In this document: one piece after another, positions 27,686-34,755 of the stretch | Position numbering within the stretch: position 1 is the stretch's first letter | How the letters are laid out: every line of letters begins with the position of its first letter | Assembly: GCF_963676935.1 (NCBI RefSeq) | Contig: NZ_OY781470.1 | Location: 1-64,000, forward strand | Direction: 5' to 3' | Source: Halarcobacter sp. | GTDB lineage: Bacteria > Campylobacterota > Campylobacteria > Campylobacterales > Arcobacteraceae | Length of the DNA: 64,000 nucleotides | The notes under the pieces: generated by a model | The model's database searches: none | Told to the model about the DNA's origin: nothing | The model's input: only the letters and a program-made list of their open reading frames with translations | Made by a program: the position numbers and the translations under genes

Positions 27686-28059
27686 TGTAATGTCATCAAA
27701 TAAAAGGTAATAGTAAAAGAAATAGGTAGTATAAAAGACACACGTAGTGAAGTAGTTACTTAAAGTCAGTCTATAGTTATATCTTAAGTCTTAACTCTAA
27801 GTCTATGATTATTTAGAAATGAGATTAAGGTCTAGCTATAGATATACTTTTAACTCTCCTATAGCTCTAACCTAAGCTCATTTCTATATTAATTAATTCA
27901 TAGGTCATCTAGATTAACCATCCACTAAAGTTATTCTAAAGTCTCTACTTAAAGTAAGATTGTTGTTCTTTACAGATAAACCTCTGTAGATACCATCAAT
28001 AGGAGCTTAATTTTCATATTGGACACTTTTAACTTCATACTTTGTGTCCATTAGTAATT
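27686..28059. other. Non-coding stretch between helicase and small frame
   Basis: No convincing gene on either strand. It holds a long imperfect hairpin (27815-27885), a stem TGGACAC/GTGTCCA (28020-28050) just after the helicase stop that may be a terminator, and TACAGA/TCTGTA (27971-27988). The structure density suggests a replication or regulatory region. Confidence 0.5.
27815..27885. repeat. Large imperfect inverted repeat in the element
   Basis: Two 27-base arms (27815-27841 and 27859-27885), both with AGAAATGAG/CTCATTTCT at the outer end and CTATAG at the inner end, separated by 17 bases. Most positions pair. Confidence 0.6.
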
Positions 28060-29310
28060 TTAGTTGTGTCTACACCACTCTTTAAGTAACTCTCTCATCC
28101 TCTTTGAAGGGATATAAACACTTATAGATTTACCATCTCTTAGTCTAGACCTAAATAACCACTGTAGCATACTGTTAAGAGCATAAGTATCTTCATCAAC
28201 ATTTACACCATACTTATTAAAGTATTTAGTGATGTTTGGATTTAGAAATACATTGAACAAGTAAGCACAGTTTTTAACTTGTCTATATTCGTTAGAGCCT
28301 CTTATATTAAAAGGTACAAATCCTTTCTTCCACCCATTAACACCTAAGTCATCTTTAGCACTACCTAAACAAGTCCACATTCTATCTTCTCCATCATTCC
28401 AAACTCTTTTCCTTAGATGGTTTAGATTTGCTTTGAGGTCTCTATTCTCTCCCTCAGATAACTTCCTAGTTCTGTTTGAAGATAAGAAGTTAGGGCTATC
28501 TCCAATGGCGTTTAGTCTTTCATCTTCAATGATATTGATTAGGTCTCCATACTTTACATTAGGCTTTGGTTTGTACTGTACTTCATACTCAATCCCTTTA
28601 GCTTTTAAAAACCACATCAAAGGAGAACCTTCAAACTGATATGTAAGTATATAAACTTCTGTAAATGAGTTGAAGAGACTCTCTGACATTTCCCATAGAT
28701 AAATACTACCATCTAAAAGGATTAAGTTGCTACTATCAATCAACTGTTTCTCTTTGTAGAAGTTATCTCCCTTCTTTCTATCAGGGTATTTCTCATAGTT
28801 CCAACATAAGGTTACTCCATCATCAGATAGATAGACATACTCATGCTCAAAGAGTTCCTTTTTGTTGTTTGATGTAATCTTATACTCTTGTATAGGGTCT
28901 ACAACTTCATCAAGTACAGCTACATAAGACAACTCAGAGATTATCTCTTGTACATCTGAACCTATATTAGTTAGCATTTGATGGGTTGTAACTATGTTTT
29001 CTCTTTGTTTAAGAAGTTCTATTAAGTCCTCTTTTTTCTGTCCTCTACCTTTCCTTAGAGGGTGCTTGAACTCTAGCTCTGAACAGTTAAACTCTGAGAG
29101 TTCATCATAGATTAAACTTCCATCTTTGAGTCTCTTTGGTTCATCATTCTTCTTAGATATAGGTTGAGTTCCTGCATATCTATGACATTCACTAATGAAC
29201 TGAGTAAAACATATCCACTTCTTAAAACTTTGTTCTTTCATTTGCTTTATAATGCCTTGACTCTTACCTGAGCCACATACACCATCAATTATAGTAATCT
29301 TAGTATCCAT
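28060..29310 (-). CDS. SF2-type P-loop NTPase / replication helicase-like protein
   Basis: A 416-residue P-loop protein of phage or plasmid type. Walker A is DGVCGSGKSQG near residue 10, a Walker B/DEAD-like box is VAVLDEVVDP near residue 130, a motif III-like block is LILLDGSIYLWEMS, and a motif VI-like arginine-rich segment near the end is QWLFRSRLRDGKSISVY. Together they indicate a divergent superfamily 2 helicase. The ATG at 29310 has GAGGTG 6 bases upstream; GTG at 29319 overlaps that site. It overlaps the RNase HI gene by 11 bases. It is probably the replication protein of the element, though its exact role is unknown. Confidence 0.7.
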   Translation of the reverse strand: MDTKITIIDGVCGSGKSQGIIKQMKEQSFKKWICFTQFISECHRYAGTQPISKKNDEPKRLKDGSLIYDELSEFNCSELEFKHPLRKGRGQKKEDLIELLKQRENIVTTHQMLTNIGSDVQEIISELSYVAVLDEVVDPIQEYKITSNNKKELFEHEYVYLSDDGVTLCWNYEKYPDRKKGDNFYKEKQLIDSSNLILLDGSIYLWEMSESLFNSFTEVYILTYQFEGSPLMWFLKAKGIEYEVQYKPKPNVKYGDLINIIEDERLNAIGDSPNFLSSNRTRKLSEGENRDLKANLNHLRKRVWNDGEDRMWTCLGSAKDDLGVNGWKKGFVPFNIRGSNEYRQVKNCAYLFNVFLNPNITKYFNKYGVNVDEDTYALNSMLQWLFRSRLRDGKSISVYIPSKRMRELLKEWCRHN

Positions 29311-29779
29311 AATGAACACCTCTATTACTATGTAACTTTATAGCCTCACTTCTAGCTATATCATCTACAAGTTCATTCTCATAGATACCACTATGAGCTT
29401 TAACCCATATAGCTTTAACTTGATGTTTAGCTGATACCTCTAAATACTCTTTCCAAAGGTCTACATTAGCAACCTTCCTAAAGTTCTTTCTTATCCAACC
29501 TTCAAGCCATTCATTAATAGCTCTTACAGTAATGTTTGAGTCACTATAGACTGTAACTCTTGAAGGCTTTTTAATTGCCTTTAGTCCTTCAATGATAGCT
29601 GTTATTTCCATACGATTGTTCGTAGTATCTAACTCACTACCTTTAATTATCTTTTGATGTTTCTTGTTTGGTGTCTGTAGTAATGCACAGTATCCTCCAG
29701 TTCCATTTCTGCCATTATCTAAACAAGAGCCATCAGTAAACATCACAACTTCTTTTAGTTGTACTTTATTGTTGTTCAT
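29300..29779 (-). CDS. rnhA: Ribonuclease HI encoded on the element
   Basis: A 159-residue RNase HI that cuts RNA in RNA-DNA hybrids. The catalytic carboxylates are complete: Asp in MFTDGSC, Glu in NNRMEITAI, Asp in VYSDSN and Asp in ELVDDIAR; the active-site-loop His lies in KAHSGIYEN. The ATG at 29779 is preceded by AGGAGG. It is translationally coupled to the helicase gene (11-base overlap). Pairing with a helicase suggests RNA-primed or R-loop-based replication of the element. Confidence 0.93.
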   Translation of the reverse strand: MNNNKVQLKEVVMFTDGSCLDNGRNGTGGYCALLQTPNKKHQKIIKGSELDTTNNRMEITAIIEGLKAIKKPSRVTVYSDSNITVRAINEWLEGWIRKNFRKVANVDLWKEYLEVSAKHQVKAIWVKAHSGIYENELVDDIARSEAIKLHSNRGVHYGY

Positions 29780-30208
29780 CTGAACCTCCTTTTATGATAT
29801 TGATTTTAGTTTTGGATTGTTTATTCCTAGAGTCAGCACTCTTGATTTACTCCTATGTGAGTACCCCTTAAGAAAAAGCCTTAATAAAGGTGTTTTTAGA
29901 AGTTGATAAGTTAAACTCTCTTCCTAGGTTTGTCCCTCTTAAGAGAAGTACCTAATTAAGGGATTTGTTGAGATTGTTAAATTAGGTTCCCTCCTATAGG
30001 TCGTTATCTTTAATAAAATATTCTGTGAGGAGGCTACAAAGCTTTTTAGTTGTTAGGTAATAAAAGTATTAGGGTAAATTAAAAGAAGAGCTGTAAGGTG
30101 GACTTACTGACCTCTTTTCTTTAAGTAACAATATAGGTATTATATATTTTTTTCTAATTCTTTATTTTGTAAAATTACATACTTAATTATATTATCAAAG
30201 GAGTAAGA
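29780..30208. other. Central non-coding region of the element
   Basis: No gene seen in these 429 bases between the divergent RNase HI and winged-helix genes. It contains an imperfect 70-bp tandem repeat (29851-29991). By position it must hold the divergent promoters and is the best candidate for a replication origin. Confidence 0.5.
29851..29991. repeat. Imperfect 70-bp tandem repeat, origin-like
   Basis: Two diverged units (29851-29921 and 29922-29991), each beginning TCCTA, then a C-rich CCYCTTAAG block, CCTWAT-rich middle and a GTTRA...TTAAA segment; a third TCCTATAGG follows at 29992. Units agree over roughly half to two-thirds of positions by eye. Confidence 0.5.
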
Positions 30209-30541
30209 GTGAATATAAATCAAGCTATAATGCTTTTAAAAGGTACAGACAAACTTGAACCTATGAACCATAAAACCAAAAGTTTAAAAGGATTTCAGCT
30301 AAGAACTATATTACTACTTATTGTAATTGCACAAAAAGAAGGAGAAAATCAAGCATATTTCAAAGAAAATCTTAATTGGACTTTCAATAGCGTGTCAACA
30401 CATACAAGAACATTAATTGAGTATGGATTTATTGTACAAGGGGATGACGAAAGAGACCCTAGATACCAAAGTAAAAGACTCTATTTAGCACCTAAAGTCA
30501 GAAAAGTTTTAGAAGAACAACTTAGTTTAGAAATTAACTAA
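30209..30541 (+). CDS. Winged-helix (MarR-like) regulator of the element
   Basis: A 110-residue DNA-binding protein. The helix-turn-helix is at about residues 48-75 (YFKENLNWTFNSVSTHTRTLIEYGFI), followed by a wing DDERDPRYQSKRLYLAP. Translation starts at GTG (30209) with AAAGGAG 5 bases upstream. It is the only rightward gene of the element and faces the replication operon across a repeat-rich region, the position expected for a phage-type repressor or a copy-number/excision regulator. Confidence 0.75.
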   Translation: MNINQAIMLLKGTDKLEPMNHKTKSLKGFQLRTILLLIVIAQKEGENQAYFKENLNWTFNSVSTHTRTLIEYGFIVQGDDERDPRYQSKRLYLAPKVRKVLEEQLSLEIN

Positions 30542-30542
30542 A

Positions 30543-30561
30543 GCAGACTCTTAAAGTCTGC
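30543..30561. terminator. Bidirectional terminator
   Basis: GCAGACT and AGTCTGC pair perfectly over 7 bp around a CTTAA loop, between the convergent winged-helix and 85-residue genes. Confidence 0.65.
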
Positions 30562-30563
30562 CT

Positions 30564-30821
30564 CTAAGCCACTTCTCTAGCCTCATCTATAACTCCCTCT
30601 AACTCATTTCTTTTAACCTTATCAATAGCAATCTCTTTAAGCTCTGTAAGGGCACCTACAAGCTCTTTTTCTAATTTGGTTACTCTTTTATATAGTTCAC
30701 AACCTTTAGAGCCTCTAAGGTCATCTACATAAATACCTTCATCATTTTCATTACCAATACATAGACTACCATCTACAACTCTCAGCATTTGTCCTATACT
30801 TTCTAATTCAATATACATCAT
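30564..30821 (-). CDS. Hypothetical 85-residue element protein
   Basis: An acidic protein with a helical, probably coiled-coil C-terminal half (LYKRVTKLEKELVGALTELKEIA). The N-terminal part contains DGSLCIGNENDEGIYVDDLRGSKG. Start codons at 30821 and 30818 are both ATG; AAAGGAT lies upstream. It is probably co-transcribed with the integrase gene, whose start region is separated from it by the integrase itself. No family is recognised; a small accessory or recombination-directionality protein is possible but unproven. Confidence 0.6.
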   Translation of the reverse strand: MMYIELESIGQMLRVVDGSLCIGNENDEGIYVDDLRGSKGCELYKRVTKLEKELVGALTELKEIAIDKVKRNELEGVIDEAREVA

Positions 30822-30893
30822 TGTTTTATCCTTTGTATTTAATTGGTCTTAGTGACCTTATAGAAATTAGATTAACCTAACCTCTATAAGAGA

Positions 30894-32108
30894 CTATAGA
30901 CACTCTATAGCCTCTCTAAGGGTTTCAATAGGGTAACCTTTAACATATCTACTCATAGTCATTGTAGAGTGTGAGTGTCCCATAAGCTCAGATATAACTT
31001 CAGGATTAACTTTATTGGCTATGAGATTAGTAGCAAATGTATGTCTTAGGGAATATAAAGACTTACCTTTAGTATCTTTAAATGACCTCTTAACTAATCT
31101 ACTGAAACTATTACTAATCCAGTCAGCTTTAGTATTCTCTATAATGTTCTTAAACTCATTTATTCTATAAAGTAACTTACTATGGATAGGTATAAGTCTA
31201 TAACTTGAACTTGTCTTTAGTTTTTCTGTAATGTTCTTTAGGTCAAAGCATAAAACACCTTCATAGTCTACTATATTACATTTATACAACTCTGACCTTC
31301 TCATCCCTGAGTAATAAGATACTTCATATAGATACTTAAGGTCATCATTAGTGTGACTAAAGACTATCTCTAGGTCATCCTTTGTTAGTATTGCTTTCTC
31401 TCCTCTTGATGAGGTATCCCCTTTACGATTGATTACAAGTGTTTTAGGTATGTTATGACTATAGCAATTAAGTTCTTTTGCAAAAAATAGTAGTGACTTT
31501 ATCCTCTTTAGGTTCTTGTTTATTGTATCTTCTGATAGTAAATGTTCTTTAGCTATCTTTAGAGTTCCTTTATTGACTTTTGAGACTAATTCTAGTTGAT
31601 TTACAACTCTGTACTTATAAAAGTTTCTACTAGGTAGCTTCATAAACAATGTTCTTATCTTTAAGAGCTTGTCATAAGTAAGTTCTTCTATATCTAAATC
31701 TCTTTTCTTGAATAAAACCTCCATAAGTAATGGTAAGTATTCATTAAAGAAATACTCTCTATATCTATACTCTTTATATGTCACATTAGATTGTTCAAGA
31801 TATAACTTAATGAAATATGATAGTTTCTTTTTCTGTTCTTTAGTTTTCTTTGTTGTTAGTTTTAGTTCACTCTTTAGTAGCTCTACAATAGTCTCTTTAG
31901 GTATAGACTGTATCTTACTTAATTCAACTGCTTCATTGATAAGGTTATTAAGTTTAATTGCTTTAGTAATAGCTTGAGTTTCATTTGTACCTAGTGCTTT
32001 AACTACTTCTCTTGCACCTATAATCTCTTCAAGTGGTTTAGGGGTTCTTCTTCTATACTTAAAAAAGCCATTAGTTGATGACTTCAAATATGATAGGACA
32101 GTGCTCAT
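30894..32108 (-). CDS. int: Tyrosine-type site-specific integrase
   Basis: A 404-residue phage-type integrase. The N-terminal part (FFKYRRRTPKPLEEIIGAREVVKALGT) is the arm-binding domain of the P4/DUF6538 style, followed by a core-binding SAM-like domain and the catalytic domain. Catalytic residues are Arg in SGMRRSELYKC, His-x-x-Arg in SLRHTFATN, the second His region in LMGHSHSTMTMSRYVKGYP with the Tyr nucleophile in RYVKG. It starts 88 bases from the right tRNA-Val copy and reads into the element, as expected for the gene that inserted it. Confidence 0.95.
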   Translation of the reverse strand: MSTVLSYLKSSTNGFFKYRRRTPKPLEEIIGAREVVKALGTNETQAITKAIKLNNLINEAVELSKIQSIPKETIVELLKSELKLTTKKTKEQKKKLSYFIKLYLEQSNVTYKEYRYREYFFNEYLPLLMEVLFKKRDLDIEELTYDKLLKIRTLFMKLPSRNFYKYRVVNQLELVSKVNKGTLKIAKEHLLSEDTINKNLKRIKSLLFFAKELNCYSHNIPKTLVINRKGDTSSRGEKAILTKDDLEIVFSHTNDDLKYLYEVSYYSGMRRSELYKCNIVDYEGVLCFDLKNITEKLKTSSSYRLIPIHSKLLYRINEFKNIIENTKADWISNSFSRLVKRSFKDTKGKSLYSLRHTFATNLIANKVNPEVISELMGHSHSTMTMSRYVKGYPIETLREAIECL

Positions 32109-32140
32109 AAAATAACTCCAAGTGTTTATTCTTGAAGTTC

Positions 32141-32172
32141 TTTTGTGTATCTTTTGTGTGTACCTTTAGTAC
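32141..32172. promoter_or_regulatory. Right integrase arm-type site
   Basis: TTTTGTGTATCTTTTGTGTG followed by TACC, matching the left-end motif at 26958 in the same orientation. It lies between the integrase start and the right tRNA copy. Confidence 0.55.
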
Positions 32173-32195
32173 TTACAGTCTACCAAACGTCGAGC

Positions 32196-32281
32196 TGGTC
32201 GTATAACTCAGTGGTAGAGTGGCACCTTGACATGGTGTTGGTCACTGGTTCAAATCCAGTTACGACCACCATTGGATTTAA
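32196..32281. repeat. attR-type direct repeat (86 bp, whole tRNA-Val gene)
   Basis: Identical to 26759-26844. Upstream sequence differs completely from the left copy, and downstream sequence diverges after the shared ATTGGATTTAA, which fixes the repeat limits. Confidence 0.9.
32197..32271 (+). tRNA. tRNA-Val (anticodon GAC), second copy
   Basis: Base-for-base identical to the copy at 26760-26834, including the encoded CCA. It was created by insertion of the element. Its upstream sequence belongs to the element, so expression would need a promoter there. Confidence 0.93.
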
Positions 32282-32355
32282 TTTTAAAACACTTTTTATT
32301 AATACTAATATTATAATCTAAAATTATACTTACTAAAAATTATTTTAAAAATAAT

Positions 32356-32366
32356 TATGATAAAAT
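32356..32366 (+). promoter_or_regulatory. Candidate promoter of the first orphan dctP
   Basis: TATGATAAAAT in the context AATTATGATAAAATTT; the same string occurs at the matching distance upstream of the next dctP (33595), suggesting a duplicated -10 region. Confidence 0.5.
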
Positions 32367-32431
32367 TTTTACATCTTGATAAAACGATTCTTCCAACCTA
32401 TTTTATCAAATAATAATCTTAAAGGACAGTG

Positions 32432-33484
32432 ATGAGATTACTTCTCAAAATTACAATACTTGTTTCACTATTATTTAGTTTTTCTAATGCAAAAAGAGTT
32501 TATAAATTAAAGATGGCAACTACTTGGGGACCTACTTTATCTCCTCTTTATGATGCTGCTGAAAATATGGCAAAACTTGCTGAAGAGTTATCTAATGGTG
32601 AAATTAAAATCAGAGTTGATGCTGCAAATAAGCATAAGTCACCATTTGGTGTTTTAGATATGGTTAAAGGTGGTCAGTATGATTTAGGACACTCGGCATC
32701 TTATTATTGGAAAGGTAAAGATATTGCTACTTTACCATTTACTTCAATGCCATTTGGTTTGACTGCACCTGAACAATATGCTTGGTTTTATGAAGCTGGG
32801 GGTTTAGAGCTTATGCAAAAAGTTTATACTAAACATGGTGTATTATCATTCCCTGGTGGAAGTACTGGTGTACAAATGGGTGGGTGGTTTAGAAAAGAGA
32901 TTAAATCACTAGATGACCTAAAAGGTTTAAAAATGAGAATTCCTGGATTTGCTGGAGAGATTATGGCTAAATTAGGTGTTCAAGTTACTAATATTGCACC
33001 AGGAGAACTTTATACCTCTTTAGAAAGAAACAATATTGATGCTTTAGAGTGGGTAGGCCCATCTATGGATATTAAAATGGGATTTCATAAAATTGCACCA
33101 TATTATTATACTGGTTGGCATGAACCAGCTTCTGAAATGCATTTCATTGTAAATAAAAGAGTTTTTGATAAGTTACCAGCTCATTTACAAAAAGTTTTAA
33201 CAGTTTCGATGAGATTAGCAGCTTATGATATGTATATTCAAAACTATGATATGAATGCTACTGCTTGGGAAAAAATGAAAAAAGATTATCCTAATATTCA
33301 AGTTAAAACTTTTCCAAAACCTGTAATGGATGCTATGAAAAAAGCTAATCAAGAACTTAGGGATGAATTGTCTGCTAAGTCACCATTATTAAAAGAGGTT
33401 TTAGACTCTCAAGATGCTTATATAAAAAAAGTTAGAGAATGGTCTAAAATGTCTGATTATCTTTATTTAAAAGATAATATCTAA
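32432..33484 (+). CDS. Orphan TRAP substrate-binding protein DctP, copy 1
   Basis: A 350-residue periplasmic protein with signal peptide (residues 1-20, ending FSNA). It has the same TakP-like motifs as the DctP at 10.0 kb: MRIPGFAGEI, IAPGELYTSLERNNIDALEWVGP, APYYYTGWHEP. AAAGGA precedes the ATG at 32432; GTG at 32429 is too close. No dctQ or dctM is adjacent. It either feeds the DctQM pair encoded 23 kb away or serves as a ligand sensor. A hairpin terminator follows. Confidence 0.9.
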   Translation: MRLLLKITILVSLLFSFSNAKRVYKLKMATTWGPTLSPLYDAAENMAKLAEELSNGEIKIRVDAANKHKSPFGVLDMVKGGQYDLGHSASYYWKGKDIATLPFTSMPFGLTAPEQYAWFYEAGGLELMQKVYTKHGVLSFPGGSTGVQMGGWFRKEIKSLDDLKGLKMRIPGFAGEIMAKLGVQVTNIAPGELYTSLERNNIDALEWVGPSMDIKMGFHKIAPYYYTGWHEPASEMHFIVNKRVFDKLPAHLQKVLTVSMRLAAYDMYIQNYDMNATAWEKMKKDYPNIQVKTFPKPVMDAMKKANQELRDELSAKSPLLKEVLDSQDAYIKKVREWSKMSDYLYLKDNI

Positions 33485-33487
33485 ACT

Positions 33488-33507
33488 ATCCCCTTATTGG
33501 GGATTTT
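33488..33507 (+). terminator. Terminator of orphan dctP copy 1
   Basis: ATCCCC and GGGGAT with loop TTATT, followed by TTT, four bases after the stop codon. Confidence 0.7.
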
Positions 33508-33594
33508 AGATTGATATATTTATTTTATAAAATATTTAATTACACTCTTTTATAGTTTTATTTAGTAACCATTAAAAATAATTTTAAAATAAAT

Positions 33595-33605
33595 TATGAT
33601 AAAAT
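33595..33605 (+). promoter_or_regulatory. Candidate promoter of the second orphan dctP
   Basis: TATGATAAAAT identical to the string at 32356-32366, at a similar distance from the start codon, so copy 2 has its own promoter. Confidence 0.5.
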
Positions 33606-33677
33606 TATTTCCTCTTTGATTGAAATGTATTTCCTTACACATTTTTTTTCAAACAATTAAATATCTAAAGGATAGTT

Positions 33678-34730
33678 ATGGGACAACTATTAAAAATTGT
33701 ATTACTTTTTTCTCTACTTTTTAGTTTCTCTTATGCCAAAAAGGTTTATAGATTAAAGATGGCTGCTTCTTGGGGGCCAACACTTTCACCTTTAATTGAC
33801 ACAACTAAACATATGGCTAAGTTAGCAGAAGAGTTATCAAATGGAGAATTAAAAATTAGAGTTGATGCTGCAAATAAGCATAAAGCACCTTTATCTGTGT
33901 CAGATATGGTTAAATCAGGTCAATATGATTTAGGACATACGGCTTCTTATTATTGGAAAGGTGTAGATCCTGCTGTTATGCCTTTTACTTCTTTACCATT
34001 TACTTTTACTGCACCTGAACTTTATAGTTGGTTTTATTACGGTGGTGGTTTGGAACTTATGAAAAAGGTTTACTCAAAACACCATATGCTTTCTTTCCCT
34101 GGTGGAAATACTGGTATGCAAATGGGTGGATGGTTTAGAAAAGAGATTAAATCACTTGAAGATTTAAAAGGTTTAAAAATGAGAATTCCAGGTTTTGCAG
34201 GAGAAGTTTTAGCTAAGCTTGGTGTTTTAGTTGTAAATATCCCAGGAGGAGAACTTTATACTTCTTTAGAGAGAAATACAATTGATGCTTTAGAGTGGGT
34301 TGGACCATCTATGGATATTAAGATGGGATTTCATAGAGTTGCACCATACTATTATACTGCTTGGCATGAACCAGCTTCAGAGATTCAATTTCTTGTAAAT
34401 GAAAGAACTTTTAATAAGCTTCCAGAACATTTGCAAAAAGTTTTAGTTACTTCTTTTAGATTAGCTGCATATGATATGTATATTCAAAATTATGATATGA
34501 ATGCAACTGCATGGCAAGAGATGACAAAAGAGTATCCAAATATACAAGTTAAAACTTTTCCAAAAGATGTAATGGATGCTTTAAAGAAGGCTAATCAACA
34601 GTTAAGAGATGAAATGGCAGCAAAAAATTCTGAATTAAAAGAGATTTTTGAAAGTCAAGATGCTTATATGAAAAAAGTTAGACCTTGGACTGAAATGTCA
34701 GATTATCTTTATTTAAAAGATAATATCTAA
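33678..34730 (+). CDS. Orphan TRAP substrate-binding protein DctP, copy 2
   Basis: A 350-residue close paralog of the preceding gene: signal peptide ending SYA near residue 20, then MRIPGFAGEV, IPGGELYTSLERNTIDALEWVGP and APYYYTAWHEP. The ligand-loop residues differ (VNIPGGE versus TNIAPGE in copy 1; TAWHEP versus TGWHEP), so the ligand may have changed. AAAGGA precedes the ATG. It has its own promoter-like sequence and terminator. It lacks membrane subunits nearby. Confidence 0.9.
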   Translation: MGQLLKIVLLFSLLFSFSYAKKVYRLKMAASWGPTLSPLIDTTKHMAKLAEELSNGELKIRVDAANKHKAPLSVSDMVKSGQYDLGHTASYYWKGVDPAVMPFTSLPFTFTAPELYSWFYYGGGLELMKKVYSKHHMLSFPGGNTGMQMGGWFRKEIKSLEDLKGLKMRIPGFAGEVLAKLGVLVVNIPGGELYTSLERNTIDALEWVGPSMDIKMGFHRVAPYYYTAWHEPASEIQFLVNERTFNKLPEHLQKVLVTSFRLAAYDMYIQNYDMNATAWQEMTKEYPNIQVKTFPKDVMDALKKANQQLRDEMAAKNSELKEIFESQDAYMKKVRPWTEMSDYLYLKDNI

Positions 34731-34755
34731 GAATTCTCCTTTTGGAGATTCTTAG
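34727..34755. terminator. Bidirectional terminator between dctP copy 2 and sdhB-like gene
   Basis: CTAAGAATTCTCC (34727-34739) pairs with GGAGATTCTTAG (34744-34755), one bulge, TTTT loop. It overlaps both stop codons. Confidence 0.75.

Larger units (their letters stand above)
26759..32281. mobile_element. Integrative element in tRNA-Val (about 5.4 kb between 86-bp repeats)
   Basis: The element is bounded by two identical 86-bp copies of the tRNA-Val(GAC) gene, with a tyrosine integrase next to the right copy and reading inward. Inside are, right to left, integrase, an 85-residue protein, a rightward winged-helix regulator, RNase HI, an SF2-type helicase, a Ser-rich small frame and a Rha-like regulator. 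There are no capsid, tail, conjugation, toxin or restriction genes. It looks like a phage satellite, a reduced prophage or an integrated plasmid-like replicon. Word usage (many CCT, AGG, CTAG) differs from the flanks. Confidence 0.88.

Noticed and set aside
26849-28000. TGTAGATACC(T/A)TCAA occurring at 26849 and 27985 in the element
   Set aside because: Only about 15 bases long with flanks that do not match; chance is likely in AT-rich DNA.
27157-30130. Recurring word CTTTAAGTAA / CTTAAAGTAA in the element
   Set aside because: Some copies lie inside coding sequence and spacing is irregular; too short to call a binding site by eye.
26835-32196. Defence-island cargo or CRISPR array in the element
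   Set aside because: No repeat-spacer array and no nuclease, methylase or abortive-infection domains were found; the genes fit replication and integration.
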